A stretch of DNA of 12,692 nt from Candidatus Opitulatrix roisinitermitis (lineage in GTDB: Bacteria > Actinomycetota > Actinomycetes > Actinomycetales > Bifidobacteriaceae), in assembly GCA_031288055.1 (NCBI GenBank), contig JAITSD010000088.1:1-12692 (forward strand). Direction: 5' to 3'. Under the pieces are notes generated by a model. That model saw only the letters and a program-made list of their open reading frames with translations, searched no databases and was not told where the DNA came from. Every line of letters begins with the position of its first letter. Position 1 is the first letter of the stretch. This document shows positions 1 through 7,442 of the stretch, one piece after another. The position numbers and the translations under genes are program-made.

Positions 1-150
1 ATTTTTCAGTTCATCTAGTCGCCGTGAAATATCTAATAAAAATTTATCGTTGGCATTTTTTAGCTCTGGAGATTTGTTTTTATTGAGCAACCAAAAGGCT
101 ATAAATATTAGAAGTAAAAGTAAAATAATCACTAACAGAATTGAGTCCAT
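1..150 (-). CDS. N-terminus of a membrane-anchored protein, possibly RmuC-like (partial, runs off the window)
   Basis: Reading the minus strand from an ATG at 150 gives 50 uninterrupted codons to the window edge. The protein begins MDSILLVIILLLLLIFIAF, a single very hydrophobic segment of about 20 residues. A basic patch (WLLNKNK) follows, then a charged, probably helical stretch ending DISRRLDELKN. A one-pass N-terminal anchor followed by the start of a coiled coil is the layout of RmuC-type nuclease-fold proteins, but other anchored coiled-coil proteins look the same this early. The catalytic part, if any, is outside the window. A TATAAT hexamer lies about 40 nt upstream of the ATG on the same strand, and no clear Shine-Dalgarno is seen. 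That this is a real gene start is fairly likely; the product name is a weak inference. Confidence 0.6.
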   Translation of the reverse strand, partial: MDSILLVIILLLLLIFIAFWLLNKNKSPELKNANDKFLLDISRRLDELKN

Positions 151-187
151 AATTTTATTCTATCTAAAATAATAATTGTTTGGCACT

Positions 188-193
188 ATTATA
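188..193 (-). promoter_or_regulatory. Putative -10 hexamer for the minus-strand gene at 150
   Basis: The minus strand reads TATAAT here, a perfect -10 match, placing a start of transcription near 181 and a leader of about 30 nt before the ATG at 150. The position where a -35 box should lie is not convincing. The background is AT-rich, so chance occurrence is possible. Confidence 0.3.
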
Positions 194-266
194 AAGAAGT
201 TAATTTATTTATATGACATATTCGGTCGTGTGGCTGTCAAGACAAGGACAAGGAATAATAAAACTG

Positions 267-2111
267 TTATTTAGTTTTTAGAATCGGAGGTATTAAGTTT
301 TTCCATTTATGTCGTTTAATGGTGGCTATAATAACCACTAAAGCTAAAAATACCACCAAATAGCTGCCTATAATTAGCATATTTTGGTGTATATTATCGT
401 AATTTTGGCTATTTATAATATGGCGTATAGCGTCCACTGAGTAGCTCATAGGTAAAATATGATGTAAAAATTGAAAAAAGACTGGTGTGGTTTGAATAGG
501 AAATGTTCCACCGCAACTAGTTATTTGCAAAATTAATAAAATTAATCCAATATATAGTCCGGCCATATCTAATACGGCAACTAAGCAAAACATGATGGCT
601 ATAAAAGTGGCAGAAACTAAGAACATAAACAGTAGTAGCAATAGATGATGAGCTATAGGTAAGTGTAAAATCAATTCCACCGTTATATATAAACATATCA
701 TTTGACATATTCCGAAAAGAGCAGGGATTAAATAGCTACCTAAACCAGATCTAATATTAGATTTAGAAAAAGTCAATTCATCTTGTTTAAAAGGCTTAAT
801 TAAAACAAATAAGGCGTAAGCACCTACCCAAGTAGATAATGATATAAAAAATGGAGCTAGACCCACTCCATAGTTAGCTGATTTAGCTTGACTTTGGTCT
901 AACATTGAAACTGGTGTGGCGATAACATTATTTATCTGATTACGGGTTTTATCATCAAAGCTAGGTATTTTTTCATAGCCTAATTCTAGTTGTTTAGCAA
1001 ATTCATCAGAAGCTGCAGCTAATTTATTTAAACTGTCATCAAACTGGTTATATCCCTGTGATAGTTGTTGTATGGCTGAAATTAATTGAGGGACTTTAGC
1101 AGATAAAGTTGCTAGACCATCAGACAGTTGTTTAGCGCCAGCAGCTAATTTGTCAATTAATTTAACATCTATAGTTACTTGGTTATAAACTTTAGCCACA
1201 ATTTGATCTATTTGATTAACTTGTGACAATAATAGGTCTTTAATTGGTTGGGGCAGTACTAACGAGTTTATAATATTTATTAAATTGGGTTTAATTTTTG
1301 AATTCCAGTCGCGGTCAAGTATTTGGGCGACTTCTTCAACATTATCAGCTACACTAGCTAATTTGGCATCGCCTTGAGCGACTTGTTGGCTACCTCTGGC
1401 TAATTTATTCATAATGTCTGGTAAACTAGCAGAGGCGTCAGATAATTGGTTTAAAGCATCTTTAATTTTTTTAGAATTAATCTTTAGTTCGTTTGTGCCT
1501 TGACTTATTTGTTTAGAAGCTTCGGTGGCCTGATATAAATTGTTATGAACATCAGTTAAGCCTTTAAGTAAATTGTCAGAGAACTCCTTCATAACTTGTG
1601 CTGAAATAGTTTTTTGTAAATTGTCTGATAATTGGGTGGCAGCAGTGTTTATTATAAAATTATTAGCATCGTTTGTGACTAAAATAATTTGTCCTTGTTC
1701 TGGCTTAACGTTTTTATTATTGCTTTTTATTATTGAACTATATAGCGTGGAAATTTGTTGGGAAAAATTATGCGGTATAATTATGCCGAAAAGATATTTA
1801 CCGTTATAAACACCATCTTTGAGTTCTTGGCTAGGAGTAGTTTTTATATCAAAAACGCCTTTATCAATTAATTGTTTAGCCACCGATTGTCCTAAATCAA
1901 AGTTTTTACCTCCAGCGTTAATAGGTATGTCTTCATTAGCTAAGGCCACAGGTACATTTTTCATTAAAGTATAAGGATCATAATTGGCCCAAAGATAAAA
2001 ACCCGTGTAAAGTGAGGGAATTAAAATAAGTGCAGTCACAGCTATTTTCATAAAAGTTGAACTTAGAGCCTTTCGCAGACCTTTAAAGACAACAGTCATA
2101 GTTGTAGCCAT
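267..2111 (-). CDS. YhgE/Pip (EsaA-like) family membrane protein
   Basis: This 614-residue protein has the full layout of the YhgE/phage infection protein family. There is a cytoplasmic N-terminus and a first membrane helix at about residues 22-43 (ALILIPSLYTGFYLW). The family-typical region YDPYTLMKNVPVALANED follows, with GVYNGKYLFGIIIP about 50 residues later. Residues about 190-400 are a long extracytoplasmic coiled-coil region rich in Gln, Ser, Leu and Lys with repeated LSDGLATLS-like heptads. A C-terminal bundle of about five hydrophobic segments lies between residues 415 and 605. Relatives include a phage receptor component (Pip in Lactococcus, YueB in Bacillus) and the type VII secretion component EsaA; which role applies here is unknown. 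No ESX/T7SS gene lies in the window. The ATG at 2111 is followed by a second in-frame ATG four codons later; neither has a clear Shine-Dalgarno. No terminator hairpin follows the stop. Confidence 0.85.
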   Translation of the reverse strand: MATTMTVVFKGLRKALSSTFMKIAVTALILIPSLYTGFYLWANYDPYTLMKNVPVALANEDIPINAGGKNFDLGQSVAKQLIDKGVFDIKTTPSQELKDGVYNGKYLFGIIIPHNFSQQISTLYSSIIKSNNKNVKPEQGQIILVTNDANNFIINTAATQLSDNLQKTISAQVMKEFSDNLLKGLTDVHNNLYQATEASKQISQGTNELKINSKKIKDALNQLSDASASLPDIMNKLARGSQQVAQGDAKLASVADNVEEVAQILDRDWNSKIKPNLINIINSLVLPQPIKDLLLSQVNQIDQIVAKVYNQVTIDVKLIDKLAAGAKQLSDGLATLSAKVPQLISAIQQLSQGYNQFDDSLNKLAAASDEFAKQLELGYEKIPSFDDKTRNQINNVIATPVSMLDQSQAKSANYGVGLAPFFISLSTWVGAYALFVLIKPFKQDELTFSKSNIRSGLGSYLIPALFGICQMICLYITVELILHLPIAHHLLLLLFMFLVSATFIAIMFCLVAVLDMAGLYIGLILLILQITSCGGTFPIQTTPVFFQFLHHILPMSYSVDAIRHIINSQNYDNIHQNMLIIGSYLVVFLALVVIIATIKRHKWKNLIPPILKTK

Positions 2112-2142
2112 ATGTTTAGTCTATATTACTATATTCTTTTAA

Positions 2143-2152
2143 ATTATATAAT
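2143..2152. promoter_or_regulatory. Palindromic -10 element (ATTATATAAT) between divergent genes
   Basis: This perfect 10-bp palindrome contains TATAAT on both strands (2143-2148 on minus, 2147-2152 on plus). The minus copy would serve the YhgE/Pip gene, with a leader of about 25 nt to the ATG at 2111. No good -35 box was found for it. Confidence 0.3.
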
Positions 2153-2213
2153 AATGGTTTACTTGATAAGAATAATGCTTTATTAACATAAGTGTAACAA
2201 TTTAATCCCAGAT

Positions 2214-2219
2214 TATAAT
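2214..2219 (+). promoter_or_regulatory. Putative -10 hexamer for manA
   Basis: A perfect TATAAT lies 25 nt before the first possible manA ATG (2245), predicting transcription from about 2226. The -35 region is weak. An alternative pair is TTGATA at 2163-2168 with CATAAG at 2187-2192 (18-nt spacer). The choice cannot be made by eye. Confidence 0.35.
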
Positions 2220-2244
2220 AATTTAACCAATATAGCAGCGATTT

Positions 2245-3300
2245 ATGTGTGATAAGATTTTTAGTATGGAGTTAATTCAACCAGTTTTTAAAAAATATCA
2301 ATGGGGCAGTCAGACTAAATTACAAGACATGTTTTCGGTAACTAAAAATGGCGAAAAATTAGCTGAAGCTTGGTTTGGTTCACATAAAAACGGTGATAAT
2401 ATTTCAAAAATTTATAAAAGTGATTTACCCTATTTATTTAAAGTTTTAGCTGTGGAAAAATGTTTGTCTTTGCAAGTACACCCCGATAAGTTAACAGCTG
2501 TTAAGGGTTTTCAAAGTGAACAAGAAAAAGGTTTAGCTATTGATAGCCCTACGAGAGTTTTTAAAGATAGTAATTCCAAACCGGAAATGGCTGTGGCGTT
2601 ATCACCCTTTTTAGTGGCTGTGGGGGTAAAAAGCTCTAAAGCGCAAGAAAAATTTGAATTGATTTTAGAAAATAAAGCTAATATATCTGTTGAACAATTA
2701 GATAAAATTACACAAAAAATTCAAAATAGGTTGAAAAAAGCCAAACCTGGTGAATTAAATAATTTATTAGCTGAGCAAGCTTTTTTATATGCTAGACAAG
2801 ATTATCCCGATGATCCAACAGCCTTATTATTATTAGAGATGAATGTGGAGAAATTACATCCTGGTGAAGCAGTTTATTTACCTGATGGCGTAATTCATGC
2901 TTATATAAGAGGCGAATGTTTAGAAATTATGAAAAACTCTGATAATGTTTTTAGAGCAGGTTTAACAAATAAATATATTGATACTAATTTAGTTTTGAGA
3001 TATACTAATTTCACGCCTTTAGCTTCATATCAACCAGATATAATAAATAAAACTATTTATTCAACTAATTATTTACCTAAAGATGCCGGTTTTGGTATTA
3101 TGTTAGTTAATTGCCGTGCCAAAAATAAGATAATTGATTTAACTGGACCAAAAATTGTACTTGGTTTAGATGGTAAGTTTGAAATTAATGGGCAATTAGT
3201 TACTAGAGGACAAGCTTTTTTTGTGCCGAATAAAGAAAAAATTTGTGTAAACTCATTATCAAAATTGGGTCAAGGTAAGTTTGCTATAGCTCATATATAA
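2245..3300 (+). CDS. manA: Mannose-6-phosphate isomerase, class I
   Basis: ManA interconverts mannose 6-phosphate and fructose 6-phosphate in the cytoplasm, linking glycolysis to mannose use and GDP-mannose synthesis. The cupin zinc site is intact: Q77 and H79 in LSLQVHPDK, E114 in SKPEMA, and H218 in LPDGVIHAY. The signature EIMKNSDNVFRAGLTNKYID follows. Numbering is from the ATG at 2245 (351 residues). Type I enzymes normally begin a few residues before the Y-x-WGS motif, so the in-frame ATG at 2266 (MELIQPVFKKYQWGS, 344 residues) is an equally good start. Neither start has a Shine-Dalgarno. The protein is slightly short for the family but complete. It stands 54 nt ahead of nusA on the same strand, which is not a usual partner; co-transcription is possible, though nusA seems to have its own promoter. 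Confidence 0.93.
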   Translation: MCDKIFSMELIQPVFKKYQWGSQTKLQDMFSVTKNGEKLAEAWFGSHKNGDNISKIYKSDLPYLFKVLAVEKCLSLQVHPDKLTAVKGFQSEQEKGLAIDSPTRVFKDSNSKPEMAVALSPFLVAVGVKSSKAQEKFELILENKANISVEQLDKITQKIQNRLKKAKPGELNNLLAEQAFLYARQDYPDDPTALLLLEMNVEKLHPGEAVYLPDGVIHAYIRGECLEIMKNSDNVFRAGLTNKYIDTNLVLRYTNFTPLASYQPDIINKTIYSTNYLPKDAGFGIMLVNCRAKNKIIDLTGPKIVLGLDGKFEINGQLVTRGQAFFVPNKEKICVNSLSKLGQGKFAIAHI

Positions 3301-3308
3301 GATATACT
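3281..3308 (+). promoter_or_regulatory. Putative promoter of the nusA-infB cluster, inside the end of manA
   Basis: TTGCTA (3281-3286, four of six matches to TTGACA) and TATACT (3303-3308, five of six to TATAAT) are separated by 16 nt. Transcription would begin near 3315, giving a leader of about 40 nt that carries the nusA ribosome binding site. The -35 box lies in the last codons of manA. No terminator hairpin was seen between manA and nusA, so read-through is also possible. Confidence 0.4.
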
Positions 3309-3344
3309 GAAATTATAAGAGCTAAATAGAAAAATAGAATAAGT

Positions 3345-3348
3345 GAGG
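3345..3348 (+). promoter_or_regulatory. Shine-Dalgarno that sets the nusA start
   Basis: GAGG lies 6 nt before the ATG at 3355. It overlaps the alternative in-frame GTG at 3343, so it cannot serve that upstream codon. The resulting N-terminus, MRIDMQALKSL, matches the M-x-IDM-x-AL opening of actinobacterial NusA. Confidence 0.7.
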
Positions 3349-3354
3349 TTTATT

Positions 3355-4317
3355 ATGCGTATTGATATGCAAGCTTTGAAATCGTTAGTTTTGGAAAGTG
3401 GTTTAGACCTCGTTTTTGTAACTAAAGGTATTGAAAGAGCACTTTTAGCTGCTTACGCCAAAAATCACCCAGATGTTGAGGCTAAGATAATTTTTAATAC
3501 TAAAACTGGTGACGCTTCTGTTTTGGTGAAGGATTCTGCTACTGGTGAGGAATTTGATGATACGCCTAGCGATTTTGCTAGAGTAGCCACACAGAGTGCT
3601 CGCAGAGTTATTGAAACAGCTTTACGAGACGCTAAAGAAGGCTATTTTATTGATGAGTTTAGATCTAAAAAAGGCAAAATTATATCAGGAATTATTTTAC
3701 AGTCTGAGGATGAAGATAATATCAAATTAGATATAGGGTATGGTAAATACGAGGCGGTTTTGCCATTAGCTGAAAAAATGCCTGGTGAATTATATGTTCA
3801 CGGGAGTCGTATAAGAGTTTATGTGTTAGATGTTTTTCGTGGTTCAAAAGGGCCTATAATTCAAGTTAGTCGATCACATCCGGGATTAGTTAAAGCTTTG
3901 TTTGAGTTGGAGGTGCCAGAAATACAGCAAAGTATTGTGGAAATTATTAGCGTTTCTAGAGAGGCTGGTCATCGTTCTAAAATAGCAGTTATGTCTCACG
4001 ATGACAAAATTAGTGCTGTGGGTGCGGCTATTGGTCCTGTGGGGAGTAGAGTTAGAAGTGTTATGAATGAATTAGGTGGTGAAAAAATTGATATTATTGA
4101 ATATTCACTTGATTCAGCTGAATTTGTTAAAAATGCTTTATCTCCAGCTAGAGCTTCTAAAGTGGAAATTATTTCTGAATTGGGAAAAGAAGCTAGGGCT
4201 TGGGTGCCTGAATATCAATTATCGTTAGCTATTGGAGCTTATGGTCAAAATGCTAGACTGGCTGCTAGATTAACTGGTTGGAAAATAGATATTATATCGG
4301 ATGAAAAAGGTGAATAA
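3355..4317 (+). CDS. nusA: Transcription termination/antitermination factor NusA
   Basis: NusA binds RNA polymerase and nascent RNA and modulates pausing, termination and rRNA antitermination. From the ATG at 3355 the protein has 320 residues. The N-terminal RNAP-binding domain is about 1-104. The S1 domain is about 106-175 (GYGKYEAVLPLAEKMPGE). KH1 is about 190-250 (GHRSKIAV, then the GPVG loop at 227-230 in IGPVGSRVRSVMNELGGEKI). KH2 runs to the end (LAIGAYGQNARLAARLTGWKID, loop G294-A-Y-G297). This is the short form without the acidic C-terminal repeats of E. coli, as in actinobacteria. In KH2 the usual GKEG loop reads GAYG. No rimP precedes it and no ylxR follows; infB begins 2 nt after the stop, with its ribosome binding site inside the last nusA codons, so translation is probably coupled. 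Confidence 0.96.
   Translation: MRIDMQALKSLVLESGLDLVFVTKGIERALLAAYAKNHPDVEAKIIFNTKTGDASVLVKDSATGEEFDDTPSDFARVATQSARRVIETALRDAKEGYFIDEFRSKKGKIISGIILQSEDEDNIKLDIGYGKYEAVLPLAEKMPGELYVHGSRIRVYVLDVFRGSKGPIIQVSRSHPGLVKALFELEVPEIQQSIVEIISVSREAGHRSKIAVMSHDDKISAVGAAIGPVGSRVRSVMNELGGEKIDIIEYSLDSAEFVKNALSPARASKVEIISELGKEARAWVPEYQLSLAIGAYGQNARLAARLTGWKIDIISDEKGE
4307..4313 (+). promoter_or_regulatory. Shine-Dalgarno of infB within the nusA 3' end
   Basis: AAGGTGA, the strongest ribosome binding site in the window, is located 6 nt before the infB ATG at 4320 and overlaps the last sense codons of nusA. This supports both the infB start and coupling to nusA translation. Confidence 0.7.
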
Positions 4318-4319
4318 AT

Positions 4320-7022
4320 ATGGTGGCAAAAATAAAAGTAAGTGTATTAGCTAAACAGTTAGGTAAAACTAGTAAAGAGATTTTAGAGTTTGTAAATAAC
4401 GAATTAGGCGAATATGTGGTTTCGGCTTCGGCCATTTTAGAACCGCCAATTGCTAGGAAAGTGCAAGATAAGTTTCCTGTGATTGAAACCAAACCAGTTA
4501 AAGATATTTCAGAGGTTGCCAAGTCAGCTTTAGAATTAGATAAAACAGTTTCAGAGGTTGCCAAGTCAGAGGAATTGAGTAAAAACTTAGTTGATGAAAA
4601 AGTGTTTGATGTAAAAGTATCTAGCGCAGAAATAGCTAATAACAAAGTTACTAAAGAAAAAACTGATAACGAAGTATTTACTAGCCATGCCGAAATAAAT
4701 GATGAGATGGACAGTAAATCTAAATCCGCAGATATTAAATCAATAGATAACAATGCACAACCGCAAATTATTCCTAAACCTGCAAATATAGATATACCTA
4801 AACCTAAGGCTCCTAGAATTGCTAATAATCCTTTTTTAACTAATAGTCGACCTAATGCTTCTATAGGACAATCAATTCAAGGGTTTCGTAGAGGCAGAAA
4901 AGCTCCGTTTGGACAGCAAACTAGTGCGGATGGATCTAATCAGGGTAAAGATGATAAATCAGGCGATAAGCAAAAGTCGGCTGATGGTGCTTCGCCATAT
5001 AAGAAATCTACTGAAATCAATAATGATAGGCGAGGTGGTTATAGAGGTAACAAAGGTGGTAAAGGTGGAGCTAGATTTGGTGGTACTCAAGGAGCGTTTG
5101 GCAGGCGAGGTGGTAAACCGATTAAAGCTAGAAAGTCTAAAAAAGATAAAAGACAAGAGTTTGAGGAAATGGAAACTCGCACAATTGGCGGAGTTGAAAT
5201 ACCTAATGGTAATGGACAAGTTATTCGTTTAAGGCAAGGAGCTACTTTAAATGACTTTGGTGATAAAATTGAGGTAAACCCAGCTGGTTTAGTGACTGTT
5301 TTATTTAAATTAGGTGCTATGGCGACTGTTACGCAATCTTTAGATGAAGACACTTTTATTCTTTTAGGTGATGAATTAGGTTATAAAATTGAAATGGTGA
5401 CGCCTGAGGAGGAGGATAAAGAGATACTGTCTGAATTTGATATAGATTTAGATAAAGAGGCTGAAGATGAAACTGGTTTAGAATCTCGTCCACCAGTTAT
5501 AACAGTTATGGGGCATGTTGATCACGGTAAGACAAAACTATTAGATACTATTAGACACGCTAATGTGGTGGCTGATGAAAAAGGTGGCATAACACAGCAT
5601 ATAGGTGCTTATAAAATAAATGTAATGCATAATGATAATTCAAGATCTATGACATTTATTGATACACCTGGACATGAAGCTTTTACAGCTATGCGAGCTA
5701 GAGGTGCTGAAGTTACAGATATTGCTATTTTAGTGGTGGCAGCAGATGATGGTATTATGCCGCAAACTATTGAAGCTTTAGATCATGCTAAAGCTGCTGA
5801 TGTTCCAATAGTGGTGGCAGTTAATAAAATAGATGTGGTCGGTGCTGATCCAGCTAAAGTTAGAGGTCAATTGGCTGAATATGGTTTGGTATCTGAGGAA
5901 TATGGTGGTGATACTATGTTTGTAGACATTTCGGCTAAAAATAAAACAAATATAGATAAGCTTTTGGAAGCGGTTTTATTGACAGCTGATGCCACACTTG
6001 ATTTAAGAGCTAATCCCAATATGCTAGCTAGAGGCACTGTAATTGAGGGACATTTAGATAAAGGGCGTGGAGCTGTGGCTACTCTTTTAATTCAAAGTGG
6101 CACACTTAATATTCAAGATCCAACTGTGGCTGGTGAGTCATATGGTAGAAACAGAGCTATGTTTGATGAATATGGTAAAGCTATAAAACGAGCTACGCCG
6201 TCAACTCCAGTTAGGGCATTAGGTTTGTCAGCTGTGCCAACAGCAGGAGATTCTTTTTTGGTGGCAGAGGATGAAAAAGTTGCTAGGCAAATTGCTGAAA
6301 TGAGAGCTACTAATAAACGAGCCGCTGAATTGGCTAAACGACACAAACGAGCCACTTTAGAGTATTTTAAGGAAGCTGTTGAAAAAGGTAAATTAGATGT
6401 TTTAAGTTTAATTATTAAAGGTGATGCTTCAGGTTCTGTGGAAGCTTTAGAGGATGCTTTGGTAAAAATTGAAACACAAGCTGGTATTGGTTTGAGAATT
6501 ATTCATCGTGGCGTGGGAGCTGTGACTCAAAATGATGTTAATTTAGCCACAGTTGATAATGCTGTAATTTTAGCTTTTAATGTTAAACCTGAGCAAAAAG
6601 TTGAAGAATATGCTAATCGTGAAGGTGTTGACATTAAACAATATTCAGTTATTTATAAGGCTATTGAAGATGTTGAAGCAGCTTTGAAAGGTATGTTGAA
6701 ACCCGAATATAAAGAATTTGAAACTGGTCGAGCTGAAGTTTTGCAAGTTTTCAAATCATCTAAATTTGGCAATATTGCTGGTTCAAAAGTTCAATCAGGC
6801 ATAATTATACGGGATGCAGAAGCTAGAGTTTTAAGGCAAGATGAAATTGTTGCGGAAAATCTAAAAATAAAATCATTACGCCGGGAAAAAGATGATGTTA
6901 AAGAAGTCAAAAAGGGTATTGAGTGCGGTATAGGTTTTGACAATTATAATGACATAGAAACTAATGATATTATAGTAACTTATGAAATGCGGGAGGTTGA
7001 AAGAACAGATGGAAATAAATAG
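4320..7022 (+). CDS. infB: Translation initiation factor IF-2
   Basis: IF-2 is the GTPase that places fMet-tRNA on the 30S subunit and promotes subunit joining. The 900-residue protein opens with the IF-2 N-terminal helical domain (VSVLAKQLGKTSKEIL). A long low-complexity linker follows (about 60-285): first acidic/Lys-rich, then Pro-rich, then Gly/Arg-rich. The second N-terminal domain is about 285-380. The G domain has GHVDHGKT at 398-405, GGITQHIGAY from 422, DTPGHE from 448, NKID from 502 and SAK from 538. Domains II, III and IV follow, ending with CGIGFDNYNDI...IIVTYEMREVER. The segment GTQGAFGRRGGKPIKARKSK before domain II is diagnostic for actinobacteria. The linker contains a 14-residue tandem repeat (SEVAKS). 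Its last 14 nt overlap rbfA. Confidence 0.98.
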   Translation: MVAKIKVSVLAKQLGKTSKEILEFVNNELGEYVVSASAILEPPIARKVQDKFPVIETKPVKDISEVAKSALELDKTVSEVAKSEELSKNLVDEKVFDVKVSSAEIANNKVTKEKTDNEVFTSHAEINDEMDSKSKSADIKSIDNNAQPQIIPKPANIDIPKPKAPRIANNPFLTNSRPNASIGQSIQGFRRGRKAPFGQQTSADGSNQGKDDKSGDKQKSADGASPYKKSTEINNDRRGGYRGNKGGKGGARFGGTQGAFGRRGGKPIKARKSKKDKRQEFEEMETRTIGGVEIPNGNGQVIRLRQGATLNDFGDKIEVNPAGLVTVLFKLGAMATVTQSLDEDTFILLGDELGYKIEMVTPEEEDKEILSEFDIDLDKEAEDETGLESRPPVITVMGHVDHGKTKLLDTIRHANVVADEKGGITQHIGAYKINVMHNDNSRSMTFIDTPGHEAFTAMRARGAEVTDIAILVVAADDGIMPQTIEALDHAKAADVPIVVAVNKIDVVGADPAKVRGQLAEYGLVSEEYGGDTMFVDISAKNKTNIDKLLEAVLLTADATLDLRANPNMLARGTVIEGHLDKGRGAVATLLIQSGTLNIQDPTVAGESYGRNRAMFDEYGKAIKRATPSTPVRALGLSAVPTAGDSFLVAEDEKVARQIAEMRATNKRAAELAKRHKRATLEYFKEAVEKGKLDVLSLIIKGDASGSVEALEDALVKIETQAGIGLRIIHRGVGAVTQNDVNLATVDNAVILAFNVKPEQKVEEYANREGVDIKQYSVIYKAIEDVEAALKGMLKPEYKEFETGRAEVLQVFKSSKFGNIAGSKVQSGIIIRDAEARVLRQDEIVAENLKIKSLRREKDDVKEVKKGIECGIGFDNYNDIETNDIIVTYEMREVERTDGNK
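4507..4569 (+). repeat. In-frame tandem repeat in the infB linker
   Basis: The 21 bases at 4507-4527 recur exactly at 4549-4569, a period of 42 nt or 14 codons. The flanking bases are partly similar. At protein level the shared core is SEVAKS within DISEVAKSALELDK and TVSEVAKSEELSKN. The exact DNA identity suggests a recent duplication in the disordered linker. Confidence 0.8.
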
Positions 7023-7431
7023 CCCTAAAAAACAAAGGCTGGAACATATTATTCGGTCTGTGGTGGCCAAAACTATTGAATTTGATTTAAAAGATAGCCG
7101 TTTAGGACTTATAACTGTTTTAGATGTTAAAGTTACAGGCGATTTTAAACACGCTAAAATTTATTGGTCTGTTTTGGGAAAAAATAAAACGGTTAATGAA
7201 AATACTAAGGCTTTAAATAGTGCTAAAGGCAGAATTAGAACAGTTATTGCTAAACAAATTAACTTACAATCAGCTCCTAGTTTAGAGTTTATCTACGATA
7301 AAGTGGAACAAACAGTTAAGTCATTAGATAAACTTATTAACAAAGCTCATAAAACAGATTTGGAAATTAGTCAAAAGGCCAGTCAAGCTAAATTTGCTAA
7401 TAGTTCTAACGCTTACAAAAAACCTATATAA
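7009..7431 (+). CDS. rbfA: 30S ribosome-binding factor A
   Basis: RbfA is a small KH-fold protein that binds the 30S subunit and helps mature the 5' end of 16S rRNA. The protein has 140 residues from the ATG at 7009 and carries the family core: an N-terminal helix (KKQRLEHIIRSVVAKTIE), then DSRLGLITVLDVKVTGDFKHAKIYWSVLG, and later PSLEFIYDK. The start at 7009 was chosen because family members begin about ten residues before the first helix, and GGGAGG lies upstream at 6991-6996, although the 12-nt spacing is long. An in-frame ATG at 6982 would add nine residues unlike the family. The gene overlaps infB by 14 nt, consistent with translational coupling. The tail after about residue 115 (KASQAKFANSSNAYKK) is low-complexity and probably disordered. 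Confidence 0.92.
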   Translation: MEINSPKKQRLEHIIRSVVAKTIEFDLKDSRLGLITVLDVKVTGDFKHAKIYWSVLGKNKTVNENTKALNSAKGRIRTVIAKQINLQSAPSLEFIYDKVEQTVKSLDKLINKAHKTDLEISQKASQAKFANSSNAYKKPI

Positions 7432-7442
7432 TTTAGTTATTA

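Noticed and set aside
208..240. TTGACA on the minus strand (235-240) as a -35 box with TATAAA at 208-213
   Set aside because: The spacer would be 21 nt, too long for a normal sigma-70-type promoter. No good -10 lies at 16-18 nt.
241..254. GACAAG tandem copies after the YhgE/Pip gene as a regulatory repeat
   Set aside because: Only two short copies with no symmetry; not enough to call an operator or a terminator.
1573..1809. Plus-strand frame of 78 codons opposite the YhgE/Pip gene
   Set aside because: Fully antisense to a convincing gene, with no ribosome binding site and no recognisable domain.
3343..3354. GTG at 3343 as the nusA start
   Set aside because: The Shine-Dalgarno GAGG overlaps this codon and is correctly spaced for the ATG at 3355, which also gives the family N-terminus.
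4292..4753. Open minus-strand frame of 153 codons opposite nusA/infB
   Set aside because: It lies wholly opposite the infB N-terminus and the nusA end, has a Ser/Leu/Thr-rich composition caused by the Lys/Glu/Asp linker on the other strand, and resembles no known protein.
4909..5353. Several overlapping open frames on both strands inside the infB linker
   Set aside because: They are alternate-frame shadows of the Gly/Arg/Lys-rich linker with no independent start signals.
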